Positions 51,523-61,337 are shown, counted from the stretch's first letter. The stretch: DNA of 64,000 nt from Lysinibacillus odysseyi 34hs-1 = NBRC 100172 (GCF_001591965.1 NZ_BCVX01000002.1:62001-126000), one strand, 5' to 3'. Notes: a model not told the origin generated them from the letters alone. Numbers and translations are program-made.

Positions 51523-53439
51523 TTAGTTCCCTAAATACAAGTGGATGATTTCATCTTGCTTGATCTGTTTGCCCGCTACAGGCAGCTGATCGATGATTTT
51601 CTCACCCTCACCATGCCATTCTATTCTATAAGTGTATTGTTGCTCCATCATTTCTCCCCTTTTTTGCCCGATAAAATCAGGCATGGCCTCTGTTATCTCA
51701 TCGCCCCATGCATATTTTTTCGGCAGCTGGTCAGAGGAGTATGGCAAATCCAGAATGGAGGCTGCTTCTTCGATAATCTGCCCTACAATCGGCGCTGTTA
51801 CAGTACTGCCGAATATGGAAGATTGCGCTTTTGGCGAATCGACTGCCACATATACAAGAATCTCCGGATCATTTGCCGGAGCAAACCCGATAAATGATAC
51901 GATATACTCGCCATCCTTATAACGCTTATTCTCTACTTTTTGTGCCGTTCCTGTCTTACCGCCGATTCGAAGTCCGTCGCGGTATGCACGCTTACCTGAT
52001 CCATTCGCAACGACCGATTCTAATGCACTCCGCACTTTTTGCGATGTTTCCTCGCTGATTACTTGACGCTTAGCTACAGGTTTATTGTCCACCAGGACTT
52101 TTCCATTGGCGCCAATAACTTTAGATATAATGTAGGGAGTATAGAGAGTTCCTCCATTAATCGCGGCTGCCACCGCTTGTACCTGCTGGATGGGCGTTAC
52201 GGATACCCCTTGCCCGAAGGCGGTCGTTGCACTTTCTACCGGTCCAAAACCTTCTTTTGAGAAAAGAATACCACTTGCTTCTCCCGCAAGATTAGAGCCC
52301 GTTTTTTCACCAAAGCCGAATTTGTGGATATAATCGAGCAATTTATCTGAGCCGATGCGTTTCCCCATTTCAATGAAACCGGGGTTACAGGAGTTCTCCA
52401 CCACTTCTAAAAATGTCTGATGGCCATGTCCCTGACGCTTCCAGCATCGCAGGCGTGCTCCTTCAACCATTGTAAAGCCTTGATCATGAAAGCTTTCATT
52501 TTCCAGATCGATGACATCTTCTTCGATCGCTGCACTCAGTGTAATAATCTTGAATGTTGACCCCGGCTCAAACGTCATAAAGACCGGCAAATTCCGGTTG
52601 TAGATAGATTGATCTACTTTCTGATAGTCAGTCGGGTCATAGGTTGGATAGGAGGAGATGGCTAAAATCTCTCCTGTTTTTGGATTCATTGCCAGAGCTA
52701 ATGCTTGCTCTGCATTATACGTTTTCATCGCTTGTGACAATTCTCGCTCTACGACCTGCTGTAGTTTGATGTCCACCGTTAATTCGATGGTGGAACCGCC
52801 ATCTCCCTGCCGCCATTCGTCAGGAGTCTGGCGCATGGCATTCCCTCTTGCATCTGTAAAAAGACGAATAGCAGAAGCATTGCCTGTCAATACGTCATTA
52901 TATTCATACTCAATGCCTGCTAGTCCTTGTGAATCGTAGCCTGTAAACCCTAACAATCGGGATAATAATGTACCATACGGATAGTGGCGTACATAATCCA
53001 CACCGCTGTACAGGCCATCAATTTTCATCTGCTGTACTTTTTCAGCCTGCTCTGCTGTAATATTTTTCCCTTCAGGCGCCAGCTTCGTTAAGTAAGCACG
53101 TTTTGATAACTTTTCCAGAAGCTTTTCACGGTCTGTCTGCAGGATAGGTGCCAGCTGATCGGCCACTTCCTCAACATTTTCATTTTGCGCCTTCATAAAA
53201 TAAAGCGTTGGAGCCAGCTTATTTGTCACAATGGCTTCGCCGTGCCGATCCGTAATATCTCCTCTTTCCTCTTGAAAAGGAATTTCCCTATCCCAATTGG
53301 CCTTTGCCAATTCAGTTAATTCTTCATGCTGGACAATTTGTACATAAAACAGCCGGATCAGGATCGCAAGACCATAAAACAAAAAACAAATTATGATGAT
53401 TTTTAAACGCCCTTGGGCTTGTTTAAAAATCCATTTCAT
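51523..53439 (-). CDS. spoVD: sporulation-type class B penicillin-binding protein SpoVD
   Basis: A 638-residue class B PBP (transpeptidase). One N-terminal membrane helix at about 12-32, a pedestal domain, then the transpeptidase domain with the nucleophile in EPGSTFK, the ENSCNP (SxN) motif and the GGKTGTAQ box. One PASTA domain ends the protein (AMPDFIGQKRGE onwards). In Bacillus, SpoVD makes spore cortex peptidoglycan together with SpoVE. A candidate sigma-E promoter directly upstream fits this role. Division paralogue pbpB is immediately upstream. Confidence 0.93.
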   Translation of the reverse strand: MKWIFKQAQGRLKIIIICFLFYGLAILIRLFYVQIVQHEELTELAKANWDREIPFQEERGDITDRHGEAIVTNKLAPTLYFMKAQNENVEEVADQLAPILQTDREKLLEKLSKRAYLTKLAPEGKNITAEQAEKVQQMKIDGLYSGVDYVRHYPYGTLLSRLLGFTGYDSQGLAGIEYEYNDVLTGNASAIRLFTDARGNAMRQTPDEWRQGDGGSTIELTVDIKLQQVVERELSQAMKTYNAEQALALAMNPKTGEILAISSYPTYDPTDYQKVDQSIYNRNLPVFMTFEPGSTFKIITLSAAIEEDVIDLENESFHDQGFTMVEGARLRCWKRQGHGHQTFLEVVENSCNPGFIEMGKRIGSDKLLDYIHKFGFGEKTGSNLAGEASGILFSKEGFGPVESATTAFGQGVSVTPIQQVQAVAAAINGGTLYTPYIISKVIGANGKVLVDNKPVAKRQVISEETSQKVRSALESVVANGSGKRAYRDGLRIGGKTGTAQKVENKRYKDGEYIVSFIGFAPANDPEILVYVAVDSPKAQSSIFGSTVTAPIVGQIIEEAASILDLPYSSDQLPKKYAWGDEITEAMPDFIGQKRGEMMEQQYTYRIEWHGEGEKIIDQLPVAGKQIKQDEIIHLYLGN

Positions 53440-53466
53440 TTGACAACACGCTCCGTTTTTAATAAC

Positions 53467-53495
53467 AACCTATGTTATAAACGAAGCGTGTATTC
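53467..53495 (-). promoter_or_regulatory. candidate sigma-E promoter of spoVD
   Basis: On the minus strand GAATA and CATAGGTT are separated by 16 bp, fitting the mother-cell pattern ATA-N16-CATAnnnT. It is about 30 bp upstream of the spoVD ATG. spoVD is known to be sigma-E controlled in B. subtilis. Confidence 0.45.
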
Positions 53496-53528
53496 AATTT
53501 CTCTGCCATTCCATTATTCAGAAAGGCG

Positions 53529-55733
53529 TTAATCCTGCGGCAGCTTTTCACTGTCTTCTTCCGGTTCCGTTGTCTGGAAGCTCTCTTTTGGTGTCCGTAG
53601 CTTTACTACAATCGGGGAAGAATCCGTTACTACGGCATTAGCAGAAGCACTTTGGCTGTATACATACCCCTCACCGACAATCTCTAGAGGTAAGCCGGAC
53701 ATTGTCTTATAAACAAGCATATTGCGTAAAGACCAGTTCGTAAACGATGGAAGCGTCACTGCCCCCTCTGTCTTTAAAAATATAATGCTGCCTTTGGATA
53801 ACGGCGTTCCTTTTTTTGGATACTGCTCGGTGATTGTTCCACCTTCTCCAATAATAATCGGTTTAAATCCATCATTTGTCAGCTCCACTTGCGTTGTTTC
53901 TGCCTGTTTTCCAACCAGCTCGCCTACCGTTTTCATTTCTACCTCTGCAGTATTATCTGGATTGATATTTAGATACTTTAAGCTGTTCTCCATAACAGAA
54001 TTAAATACTGCCGATACGGGTTCTGACCCTGAGATCGCACTACTCATATTTGGCTTTTTCACTGCTACATACATGATAAGCTTCGGGTCATCCGCCGGCA
54101 CCATACCGAGGAAAGAATAGATATATTGATGATTTCCGCCATAATATCCCGGACCATTTTCTCTTGGGATTTGGGCAGTACCTGTCTTTCCGGCCACTTC
54201 ATAGCCATCAATCTGATAGCGCTTGGCTGTTCCAGCCTCTGCTGTTACAGTAGAAGCCAAAATCTCACGGACCTGCTTGGCCGTATCGGCTGTTACAGGC
54301 TCCCCTTTTACTTTCGGTTCCTCATCAAGGACTACTTTTCCTGTATTCGGGTCGACTATTTTATCAATTACATACGGTTGCATCATTTTCCCGTCATTTG
54401 CAATTGCTGTCATTCCTTGGATTAACTGAAGAGGAGTGACGGTTGAACCTTGTCCAAATGACGTTATGACAAGGTCGACTGGGTTTTTTGTCAACAATGT
54501 ACCCGTTGCTTCATTCGGAAGATTAATTCCTGTTTTTTTACCGAAACCGAAACGGTCCAAATATTCGATGAATGTTTCTTTCCCCATAATTTCCAACTGA
54601 TGAGCCATTCCCGTATTGGAAGAGTGCTGAATTCCTTCTAAATAAGTAATTGGACCCCACCCGACTCCATTGTTCGAGTCACGGATTACGCGGTCATATA
54701 ATTTATACTTACCAGATTGATATGTGGCATTAGGATGCCAGTTGCCGGAGTCGACCGCTGCTGCGAGTGTAAATGTTTTCATCGTTGAACCTGGTTCAAT
54801 GACATCCTCCACTACGGCATTTAACCAGCTGCTTTCCAAACCTTCCCGCGTATCCGGGTCGAATGTCGGCCGCTGTGTCATCGCTAAAATTTCACCGGTT
54901 TTAGGGTCAGCTACGACCGCCGTCATGGACTCTGCATTATATTCCTTTTCCACCCGGCTCATCGCATCCTCTAAAAAGTTTTGGATCGTTTTATCAAGTG
55001 TCAAATAAATGTCTTTTCCGTTCTTTGCCGGCTCGACCATTTTTTTAGCATCCGGCAATAAATAGCCGAAAACATCGCTGTCATAAGAAACTTTGCCGTC
55101 CTTACCTGTTAATTCTTTATCATAGATAGATTCAAGACCCATGCGCCCCACTGTTTTAAAGGAGCCATCCTTCTGTTCCTCCTTCACTGCATACCCGATT
55201 AAATGGGAGGCAAAGGAACCATTTGGATAATAGCGTTTTTTATCATTTACAAAGACAATTCCCGGCAGATCATGTTCCTCAATTGCCTCTTTCACTTCAT
55301 GACTGAGGCTGCGGCCGGCAGCACCAAACTCTACTTGATACTTATCTTTTTTTGATGTCAGCTGCTCATAAATCTTCTCTTCGTCCCAACTAATATATTG
55401 GGCCAAAACACGCGCTGTTTCTCTTGCATCCACAACATGCCGCGGCTTCTTAGGATTCTCAGTAGCCGATTCACGGACAACTGCAACTAACCGGTAGCTC
55501 ATTGTATCCTCCGCAATTACATTTTCATTGCGGTCCAATATTCTCCCCCTGTTAGCCGACAGCACCGTTTCCCGGGAATATTTATTAGCAGCCTCAGCCT
55601 GCAGGTTGTATCCATGTACTTCCCCTGTTGACTGAATATAGAAGAATCGCCAAAACAATAGGAAAAAGAGCCCTCCATATAATAAAAACATTAGAAAGGC
55701 TCCTATTTGAAAACGAAACTTGAGCTTTTTCAT
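53529..55733 (-). CDS. pbpB: division penicillin-binding protein 2B
   Basis: A 734-residue class B PBP essential for septal peptidoglycan cross-linking. One membrane helix at about 10-32; pedestal domain with NRGRILDRNENVIAED; transpeptidase motifs EPGSTMKTF, SSNTGM and AGKTGTAQIP. Two PASTA domains follow (VGELVGKQAETTQ and VTLPSFTNWSLRNML regions), then an acidic tail. It overlaps the ftsL stop by 4 bp and works with the divisome FtsL-DivIB complex. Confidence 0.94.
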   Translation of the reverse strand: MKKLKFRFQIGAFLMFLLYGGLFFLLFWRFFYIQSTGEVHGYNLQAEAANKYSRETVLSANRGRILDRNENVIAEDTMSYRLVAVVRESATENPKKPRHVVDARETARVLAQYISWDEEKIYEQLTSKKDKYQVEFGAAGRSLSHEVKEAIEEHDLPGIVFVNDKKRYYPNGSFASHLIGYAVKEEQKDGSFKTVGRMGLESIYDKELTGKDGKVSYDSDVFGYLLPDAKKMVEPAKNGKDIYLTLDKTIQNFLEDAMSRVEKEYNAESMTAVVADPKTGEILAMTQRPTFDPDTREGLESSWLNAVVEDVIEPGSTMKTFTLAAAVDSGNWHPNATYQSGKYKLYDRVIRDSNNGVGWGPITYLEGIQHSSNTGMAHQLEIMGKETFIEYLDRFGFGKKTGINLPNEATGTLLTKNPVDLVITSFGQGSTVTPLQLIQGMTAIANDGKMMQPYVIDKIVDPNTGKVVLDEEPKVKGEPVTADTAKQVREILASTVTAEAGTAKRYQIDGYEVAGKTGTAQIPRENGPGYYGGNHQYIYSFLGMVPADDPKLIMYVAVKKPNMSSAISGSEPVSAVFNSVMENSLKYLNINPDNTAEVEMKTVGELVGKQAETTQVELTNDGFKPIIIGEGGTITEQYPKKGTPLSKGSIIFLKTEGAVTLPSFTNWSLRNMLVYKTMSGLPLEIVGEGYVYSQSASANAVVTDSSPIVVKLRTPKESFQTTEPEEDSEKLPQD

Positions 55734-56110
55734 TCGCCTGGCACTACCTTTACATTTTTTTCATTCAATGTCAGGCCAAGCTCTTTCGCCTTCTCCCAAA
55801 TGCGCTCATATGTTGATAGTTCACTAACTTGCACCTTTAAGTCTTCGTTTTTCTTTGTTATTTCCTGAACTTCTGATTCTATTTTTTGAACTTCCATCGT
55901 CGTTGTTTGGATTTGCCCTTGTGTATGTAATAGTGAGACTGCAAATATAGCAACTGCAACGATAAATGTAATATAAAGTACTTTTTCCTTACCGCTAATC
56001 AGCGGCTGTCTGTCGGTTTTTTTCTGCTTCTGAGGTGACGGTTGATGCTGCGGTTGTTCCGGCATTGGCGGTTGCGGGATATATGATTGTTGTCTAGCTC
56101 GAACTGCCAT
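55730..56110 (-). CDS. ftsL: cell division protein FtsL
   Basis: A 126-residue bitopic protein. A Gln/Pro-rich cytoplasmic tail of about 40 residues precedes one membrane helix (about 46-64) and a leucine-zipper-like coiled coil (about 70-108). It partners with DivIC and DivIB. It starts 1 bp after rsmH. Confidence 0.92.
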   Translation of the reverse strand: MAVRARQQSYIPQPPMPEQPQHQPSPQKQKKTDRQPLISGKEKVLYITFIVAVAIFAVSLLHTQGQIQTTTMEVQKIESEVQEITKKNEDLKVQVSELSTYERIWEKAKELGLTLNEKNVKVVPGE

Positions 56111-57061
56111 TTAAACACGTCCTTTATCGTTTATTTTTTCAGCGATTCTTAATTTTGCTGAGCGTGAACGATTGTTCTCTTGTAACTCCTCATCTGACGG
56201 TAAAATCGGTTTTCTCGTAATTAACTTTAATATCGGCTTCATCTCTTCCGGAATGATAGGTAAGCCAGGCGGCAGCTCTGGAATAGAAGACGCTTCTTTA
56301 AATAGTGTTTTACATAAACGATCTTCCAATGAATGGAACGTAATTACACTAATGCGTCCGCCAACTTTTAATAAGTCAATTGCGTCTACCAATGAATCCT
56401 CCGCTGCTCCCAGTTCATCATTTACCGCAATGCGAATCGCCTGGAAAATACGTTTTGCAGGATGTCCACCTTTGCGGCGTGCAGCTGCCGGAATCCCCTC
56501 TTTAATCAACTCTACTAATTGGCCTGTCGTTTCGATAGGCGCTTTTTTTCTTGCTTCTTCTATCTTACGTGCTACCTGCTTTGAAAACTTTTCCTCCCCA
56601 TAACGGAAGAAAATGCGGACCAAATCTTCATATGGCCATTCATTCACTACTCGGAAAGCCGTCAGCTCAGCTGTCTGATCCATACGCATGTCCAGGGGTG
56701 CATCATGATGATAACTGAAACCGCGTTCTGGTGTGTCTAACTGAGGGGAAGATACCCCCAGGTCGTATAAAATCCCGTCCACGTGTTCTATATCTAGCTT
56801 CTGCAGCTCTTCTTTTATATATCGAAAATTGGAATGTACAAATGTCACACGATCGAGATAATCTGCCAAGCGGACTTTCGCATTTTCAATTGCAACAGTG
56901 TCTTGATCAAAGCAAATCAGACGTCCTTTTGAGGATAGCTGCTTTACTAAATACTCACTATGTCCTGCACCACCTAATGTGCAGTCGACATAAATGCCAT
57001 CCGGACGGATGTTTAACCCATCAACGGTTTCCTTTAATAACACGGTTGTATGATCAAACAT
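56111..57061 (-). CDS. rsmH: 16S rRNA m4C1402 methyltransferase RsmH
   Basis: SAM-dependent methyltransferase (316 residues) for N4 of C1402 in 16S rRNA. Motifs: [14 protein letters not shown] near residue 25, [32 protein letters not shown], and [12 protein letters not shown]. It is the second gene of the dcw cluster, as usual. Confidence 0.97.
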   Translation of the reverse strand: MFDHTTVLLKETVDGLNIRPDGIYVDCTLGGAGHSEYLVKQLSSKGRLICFDQDTVAIENAKVRLADYLDRVTFVHSNFRYIKEELQKLDIEHVDGILYDLGVSSPQLDTPERGFSYHHDAPLDMRMDQTAELTAFRVVNEWPYEDLVRIFFRYGEEKFSKQVARKIEEARKKAPIETTGQLVELIKEGIPAAARRKGGHPAKRIFQAIRIAVNDELGAAEDSLVDAIDLLKVGGRISVITFHSLEDRLCKTLFKEASSIPELPPGLPIIPEEMKPILKLITRKPILPSDEELQENNRSRSAKLRIAEKINDKGRV

Positions 57062-57084
57062 AAAACTTACTCCTTTGGGCTCTA

Positions 57085-57516
57085 TTAAAAATCAAACCCT
57101 ATCATATTTTCTGCAATTTCATTAAAGGATTCCTCAGATTCTTTAAAGTAATCTTCCCAAGCTTCTTTTGCCCATATTTCAATCCGTGTCGCTACCCCGA
57201 TAATGACACATTCCTTTGTAATACTTGCATGTGAAAGGAGTGTACCGGGAAGATTGATGCGGCCCTGCTTGTCTATTTCTACTTCAGTCGCTCCCGAAAA
57301 GAAGAACCGTACAAATGCACGTGTATCCTTTTTCGTCATCGAAAGTCCTTTTAATTTTTCCTCGAGTTTTCGCCATTCATCCATAGGGTAGCCGAAAAGA
57401 CAGTTATCAAGCCCGCGTGTAATTACGAAAGTATCAGTTAGACGCTCCCGGAATTTCGCTGGTATGATCAGCCGTCCTTTGGTATCAACAGAATGCTGAT
57501 ATTCTCCCATGAACAT
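57085..57516 (-). CDS. mraZ: transcriptional regulator MraZ
   Basis: A 143-residue AbrB-fold protein with two repeated half-domains ([20 protein letters not shown] and [17 protein letters not shown]). It binds repeated boxes upstream of the dcw cluster. I place the start at the ATG at 57516 (MFMGEYQ), matching the family; an in-frame GTG nine bases upstream falls in the ribosome site. Confidence 0.96.
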   Translation of the reverse strand: MFMGEYQHSVDTKGRLIIPAKFRERLTDTFVITRGLDNCLFGYPMDEWRKLEEKLKGLSMTKKDTRAFVRFFFSGATEVEIDKQGRINLPGTLLSHASITKECVIIGVATRIEIWAKEAWEDYFKESEESFNEIAENMIGFDF

Positions 57517-57521
57517 GCTAC

Positions 57522-57571
57522 TCACCCCACTTTAGATAATAATGTACCACATCGCCCCACTTTCTACCACT
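57522..57571 (-). promoter_or_regulatory. MraZ-binding repeat array
   Basis: Reading the minus strand, three boxes AGTGGTAGAA, AGTGGGGCGA and TGTGGTACAT occur with an exact 10-base period (57571-57542). A fourth, AGTGGGGTGA, lies at 57531-57522 and overlaps the mraZ ribosome site. MraZ binds short direct repeats at one-helical-turn spacing in the species studied (TGGGN in E. coli, AAAGTG boxes in Mollicutes), so autoregulation is likely. Confidence 0.8.
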
Positions 57572-57653
57572 AAAATCCTGCGTTTGCCGCGCCATGAAAG
57601 GGATTTGGGAATTTAGTCCTTGATATTATTCACTGTTCTACTGAAATAGTCAC

Positions 57654-57688
57654 AAAAAAAGAAGTCAACTCGGTTTAGAGTCGACTTC
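57654..57688 (-). terminator. terminator after bshC
   Basis: On the minus strand GAAGTCGACTCT pairs with GAGTTGACTTC around AAACC and runs into seven T. It separates bshC from the dcw cluster promoter region. Confidence 0.9.
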
Positions 57689-57694
57689 ATTCTA

Positions 57695-59311
57695 CTAATA
57701 TTTCACTAAAAAATGATGTGGTCCCACTGTCAGAGGCAAGCACATTAAATCGTCCACCAATGTTGGCCCATACTGATTTAAATACTGATACGGATTGAAC
57801 ATCCGCTCCTGTAAAGAGCGATTCGGGGTAAATTCAGCGTGAATCGTTTCGAATTGACGAATAACCGCATCATGCTTTTGTGAGGTTTGTTCTCTTATTT
57901 TCCCTTCTAGGTAAGCCAGCTGCTTAAGATGAAAGGCTTTATTTTTTTCTAATACTTGCTCTAGTTTCAAGTCGCTTTGAAGAAGATGAGCAGTAAGCAC
58001 TTCATATTGGGATAAGAGCGATTTCTCCATCGCCTCCACCTGAGCGAGTGCCTCCTTATCCTGAACTTCCGCAATAAACTGTTCCTTTTTCGTCTCAGCC
58101 TCTCCCTCCAATACGTTCTTAAACGTTAACTCGTGGTGTTCCAATAACGGCTGGATTTTCCGAGTAGCGATGGAGATATTCAGGCGCGGGGCAAAAATCG
58201 GCATTTCTAAATCCATTATCCCGAAAGCCGGCTTTAATGTTGCCCAATAAGCAAGCTCCCCCGGCCCTCCTACAAAAGCTAGAACAGGCAATGTCATTTC
58301 CTGCATCAATGGGCGTGTTACCACATTGTTACTTAGCTGTTCAGGTGTATGTCTGGCTGTGTGTAATAATTCTTCTTTTGTAAATTTCAACTGAGCAGAG
58401 GTATTAACAAATTCTCCACCTTTTTGCTCCAACAGGAAACGTTCCCCTTCTTTCACGAAAAAGAGATTCGCATTATTTTCCGTCGCCTCAATTGGCTTTC
58501 CATACCCCGCTTTTTCCAGTGCTTTTTCCTGTATGGACACAGCCTGGGCAATTTCCTCACTTCGCTCAATTAACCGTTCAAAATAAGCACTCTCGAATTG
58601 TCGAAAAGGAGTGTAGGCCGCATCAACCATTAGTAATCCATAATGGGCAAATAAGCGATTCATCAATATTGTAAAGAAATCTGTAAATGTCTCACTTGCC
58701 CGGCTTGCTTCCAGCACTTCCTTCAGCAGTGATTCTGTATAGCTCGTTTCTCCATAGTCTTTAAATACCATGTGAATCAATTGTTCAATTGTCTCATGGT
58801 CGATTGGTGTAGTCGAGGCCATTGTTTTTTTATTTGAACGTTTACTATAGCTGCGTTTTTTCACACCGCCATCTACGATTGTAAATGTATGATTAATTTC
58901 ATCTAAGTCGTGGTCTTCGCCTGCAATCCAAAAAACCGGTACTACCGGTATTCCTAATGCTTGGCGCTGCTCTTTTGCAAGTAAAATAACCGTTATCGCT
59001 TTATAAACAGAGTACAGCGGCCCAGTAAATACCCCTGCTTGCTGCCCTCCAACAATTGCCAGAGCACCAGCTTCCAGCTCCTCTAAATGTTTAGCGGCCT
59101 GCTCAGATACACCAAAACGATCCATATAAGACCGTATCACCTTCACTAATGATTCCCGCTTATAATCACGTTTTTCGATTGTCTTTGCCCGTTTTACAAA
59201 CGACTCCTGTTCATAGGGATACGTAAAAAAAGAATGAATATCAGCATTTCCCTTCCAGTAATCTGCCAACACTCTATTTTGCACTGGTATTGAAATTTGC
59301 TCCAGCTTCAT
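57695..59311 (-). CDS. bshC: bacillithiol biosynthesis cysteine-adding enzyme BshC
   Basis: A 538-residue protein that matches BshC (YllA), the putative ligase that adds cysteine to GlcN-malate in bacillithiol synthesis. It starts MKLEQISIPVQNRVLADYW, contains IVGGQQAGVFTGPLYS near residue 88 (nucleotide site region) and has a long C-terminal coiled coil from about 385 to 455. Its position upstream of mraZ is conserved in Bacillales. Confidence 0.93.
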   Translation of the reverse strand: MKLEQISIPVQNRVLADYWKGNADIHSFFTYPYEQESFVKRAKTIEKRDYKRESLVKVIRSYMDRFGVSEQAAKHLEELEAGALAIVGGQQAGVFTGPLYSVYKAITVILLAKEQRQALGIPVVPVFWIAGEDHDLDEINHTFTIVDGGVKKRSYSKRSNKKTMASTTPIDHETIEQLIHMVFKDYGETSYTESLLKEVLEASRASETFTDFFTILMNRLFAHYGLLMVDAAYTPFRQFESAYFERLIERSEEIAQAVSIQEKALEKAGYGKPIEATENNANLFFVKEGERFLLEQKGGEFVNTSAQLKFTKEELLHTARHTPEQLSNNVVTRPLMQEMTLPVLAFVGGPGELAYWATLKPAFGIMDLEMPIFAPRLNISIATRKIQPLLEHHELTFKNVLEGEAETKKEQFIAEVQDKEALAQVEAMEKSLLSQYEVLTAHLLQSDLKLEQVLEKNKAFHLKQLAYLEGKIREQTSQKHDAVIRQFETIHAEFTPNRSLQERMFNPYQYLNQYGPTLVDDLMCLPLTVGPHHFLVKY

Positions 59312-59448
59312 GAAATAAACGCCTCAACTTTCTAACCTGACTATGTAATTTCTATCGTATAACGGTTTTGGTTACTATGGTAGTATATTTTCACTTTCGA
59401 ATATGTATTATTGTATATGTTTTATGCGCCTACGAAAAATTTTTTGCT

Positions 59449-59844
59449 CTAAATTCCTTCAAGATAGTCCACAATATTTATCGAAAGCCCAATGAGCCAT
59501 GCACTTATATATAAAATGCTCAATAGGATAAAATAAATGCGCCAGATTTTTTTGAGTAAAAGAGGTACATCAATTTCTTTTTTCGTACGCCAATCGATAA
59601 ATGTAAGTCCAAGAGCAATAAGCAGTGCCAGGATGATGATATACATAGAAAATGATATTTCCCAAATACTTTTAAGAGCAAGGGGTACAGAGAAAAAGAG
59701 AATGAAAGTAGTAACATCAGCCGCAAACCCGACAGCATGCATTTTCTTTATCTTCATTTTTCTGCAGATCATATAAGTCACTATTAGAGCAATCAGCGGG
59801 CAGACAAGTATGACTCCCCCCACTACTTCAATAACTGTCTTCAC
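59449..59844 (-). CDS. DUF3397 membrane protein
   Basis: A 131-residue protein with four hydrophobic segments (about 8-27, 44-58, 65-83, 102-122) and a basic loop RKMKIKKMH. It fits the DUF3397 family encoded between panE and bshC in Bacillales. Function unknown. Its start overlaps the panE stop by 4 bp. Confidence 0.82.
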   Translation of the reverse strand: MKTVIEVVGGVILVCPLIALIVTYMICRKMKIKKMHAVGFAADVTTFILFFSVPLALKSIWEISFSMYIIILALLIALGLTFIDWRTKKEIDVPLLLKKIWRIYFILLSILYISAWLIGLSINIVDYLEGI

Positions 59845-60743
59845 ATCCTATCACCACTCTCCAGTTGTTCTGCTGCTTTGATTAGATTATACAGCGTATG
59901 TAACGTAGGAAGCTGCCTGTCATTAGCCGCTGCCTTCTTTATAATAGCACCCACAATAGTATCGACTTCCGTTTTACGCCCTGCCAGCCGGTCTGCCAGC
60001 ATGGAAGATGTATTGGCAGCTGTTTTGTCGCAAAGATTCTTTACTCCATCAAACGGAAACCCTTTACGCATATGCGGGAAGGCAGCCATGATTTCTGCAT
60101 ATAATGCTTTTAGTAATGAATAAGCATACGGATTAGTCAGCAGCTCTCCGTTTTTTATATTGAGAATAGCAGTCAACGGATTAATAAAACAATTTAATAG
60201 AGCTTTTTCCAGCAGCATCGTTTCCGCATCTTTTTCTAAAAAGACTGGCATCATTTCACTATCCAAAGACAATACTTCGGGAAATCCCTCTATTTCTCCG
60301 CGCCCGGCGGCCACCTTCAGTACACCGATTCCACGGTGGATAACGGTAGTATCATTTACTCTCTGTGCTCCAAATTGGGCACTGCCAAACGCTATATGTT
60401 GCTGAGGAAGACGCATCGCCTCTTCATAATGTGCCAAACCATTTTGTAGAAATAATAGGGGTATGGACACTGGCAATTCGGCAAGCAACGGGTATAGCTG
60501 TGCAAGACCATTATACTTCACCGTTACAATCACCAAATCCGCATCTTTTGATATGCTATCTGCGGCTGTTACGGTAAACTTTTGTTTTTCCCCGCCGATA
60601 TTTTCCCGGATCAAACCATATGTGTTTATACGTTCCCGCTGTTTAGCACGCGTAGAAATTATATTAACAGCAAAACCTTTTTCAGCCAAAAAACTTGCCA
60701 TCAGTAATCCAACAGACCCGCCACCGATAATTTGAATCGTCAT
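59841..60743 (-). CDS. panE: 2-dehydropantoate 2-reductase (ketopantoate reductase)
   Basis: NADPH-dependent reduction of ketopantoate in pantothenate (coenzyme A) synthesis. The N-terminal Rossmann motif is IIGGGSVGLLMA. The C-terminal helical domain carries the conserved KALLNCFINPLTAIL. The start is taken at 60743, where the second of two adjacent ATGs is seven bases after GGAGG; the first is only four bases away. The protein has 300 residues. Confidence 0.9.
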   Translation of the reverse strand: MTIQIIGGGSVGLLMASFLAEKGFAVNIISTRAKQRERINTYGLIRENIGGEKQKFTVTAADSISKDADLVIVTVKYNGLAQLYPLLAELPVSIPLLFLQNGLAHYEEAMRLPQQHIAFGSAQFGAQRVNDTTVIHRGIGVLKVAAGRGEIEGFPEVLSLDSEMMPVFLEKDAETMLLEKALLNCFINPLTAILNIKNGELLTNPYAYSLLKALYAEIMAAFPHMRKGFPFDGVKNLCDKTAANTSSMLADRLAGRKTEVDTIVGAIIKKAAANDRQLPTLHTLYNLIKAAEQLESGDRM

Positions 60744-60842
60744 CATACCACCTCCTAAACGAATGAAAAGGCCTGTCATATGACAGACCTCATTTTATTA
60801 TAAAGGAAAAATCATTCAATTTCGAGACATGCGCCTTTTATT

Positions 60843-61244
60843 TCAGCGGTGCTCATGCTCTCTGCCTAAAAAATTTGCTCCCTGCTGCAGCCATTTAATA
60901 ACACGGTCATATTCCGCCTGCAGCTCGCGGTACCTCAAATCAAGTGAATTGTACGCTTCCGTCAATTCTTCAAAATTAGTCAATGCCAGCTTCAAATGAC
61001 TCCGCATCATCTGCTTTGGACGCTTGCGAACATTATCCAGCACATGTCCGTATTGCAGCCGCAGTGTTTTATTCCATCTAAAGCCGCACGCCTGCTTTGT
61101 TCTTCCAAGCGCATCTGCGGCATGTGAAAACGCTTCTAATTGTGTCTTTCCATTTTGGACAAACCCGATCACAATCTCTGCTAGTTTTTCATCATCGGCA
61201 GTCGTCCATTGATCTTTACGTCTTTTTTCTCCCAATTTGGTCAC
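60843..61244 (-). CDS. RsfA/GerR-family sporulation transcription factor
   Basis: A 133-residue protein with a Myb/SANT-like N-terminal domain (about 10-65; DQWTTADDEKLAEIVIGF, then RTKQACGFRWNKTLR) and a C-terminal coiled coil. This fits the RsfA family, whose members (RsfA and YlbO/GerR in B. subtilis) tune forespore or mother-cell gene expression. The location matches ylbO/gerR. Which paralogue role it has is not settled by sequence. Confidence 0.85.
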   Translation of the reverse strand: MTKLGEKRRKDQWTTADDEKLAEIVIGFVQNGKTQLEAFSHAADALGRTKQACGFRWNKTLRLQYGHVLDNVRKRPKQMMRSHLKLALTNFEELTEAYNSLDLRYRELQAEYDRVIKWLQQGANFLGREHEHR

Positions 61245-61287
61245 CTCGCATTTTTTACTACTATATGCAGACCACTTAAAATTAGAA

Positions 61288-61328
61288 TAAAAAAATGGAT
61301 TGTCTTCTTCTTTTTAGAGACAATCCAT
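61288..61328 (-). terminator. terminator after the enoyl-CoA hydratase homologue
   Basis: On the minus strand ATGGATTGTCTCT pairs with AGACAATCCAT around a purine-rich loop and is followed by seven T. It ends a single-gene unit. Confidence 0.9.
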
Positions 61329-61337
61329 CTAGTCAGG

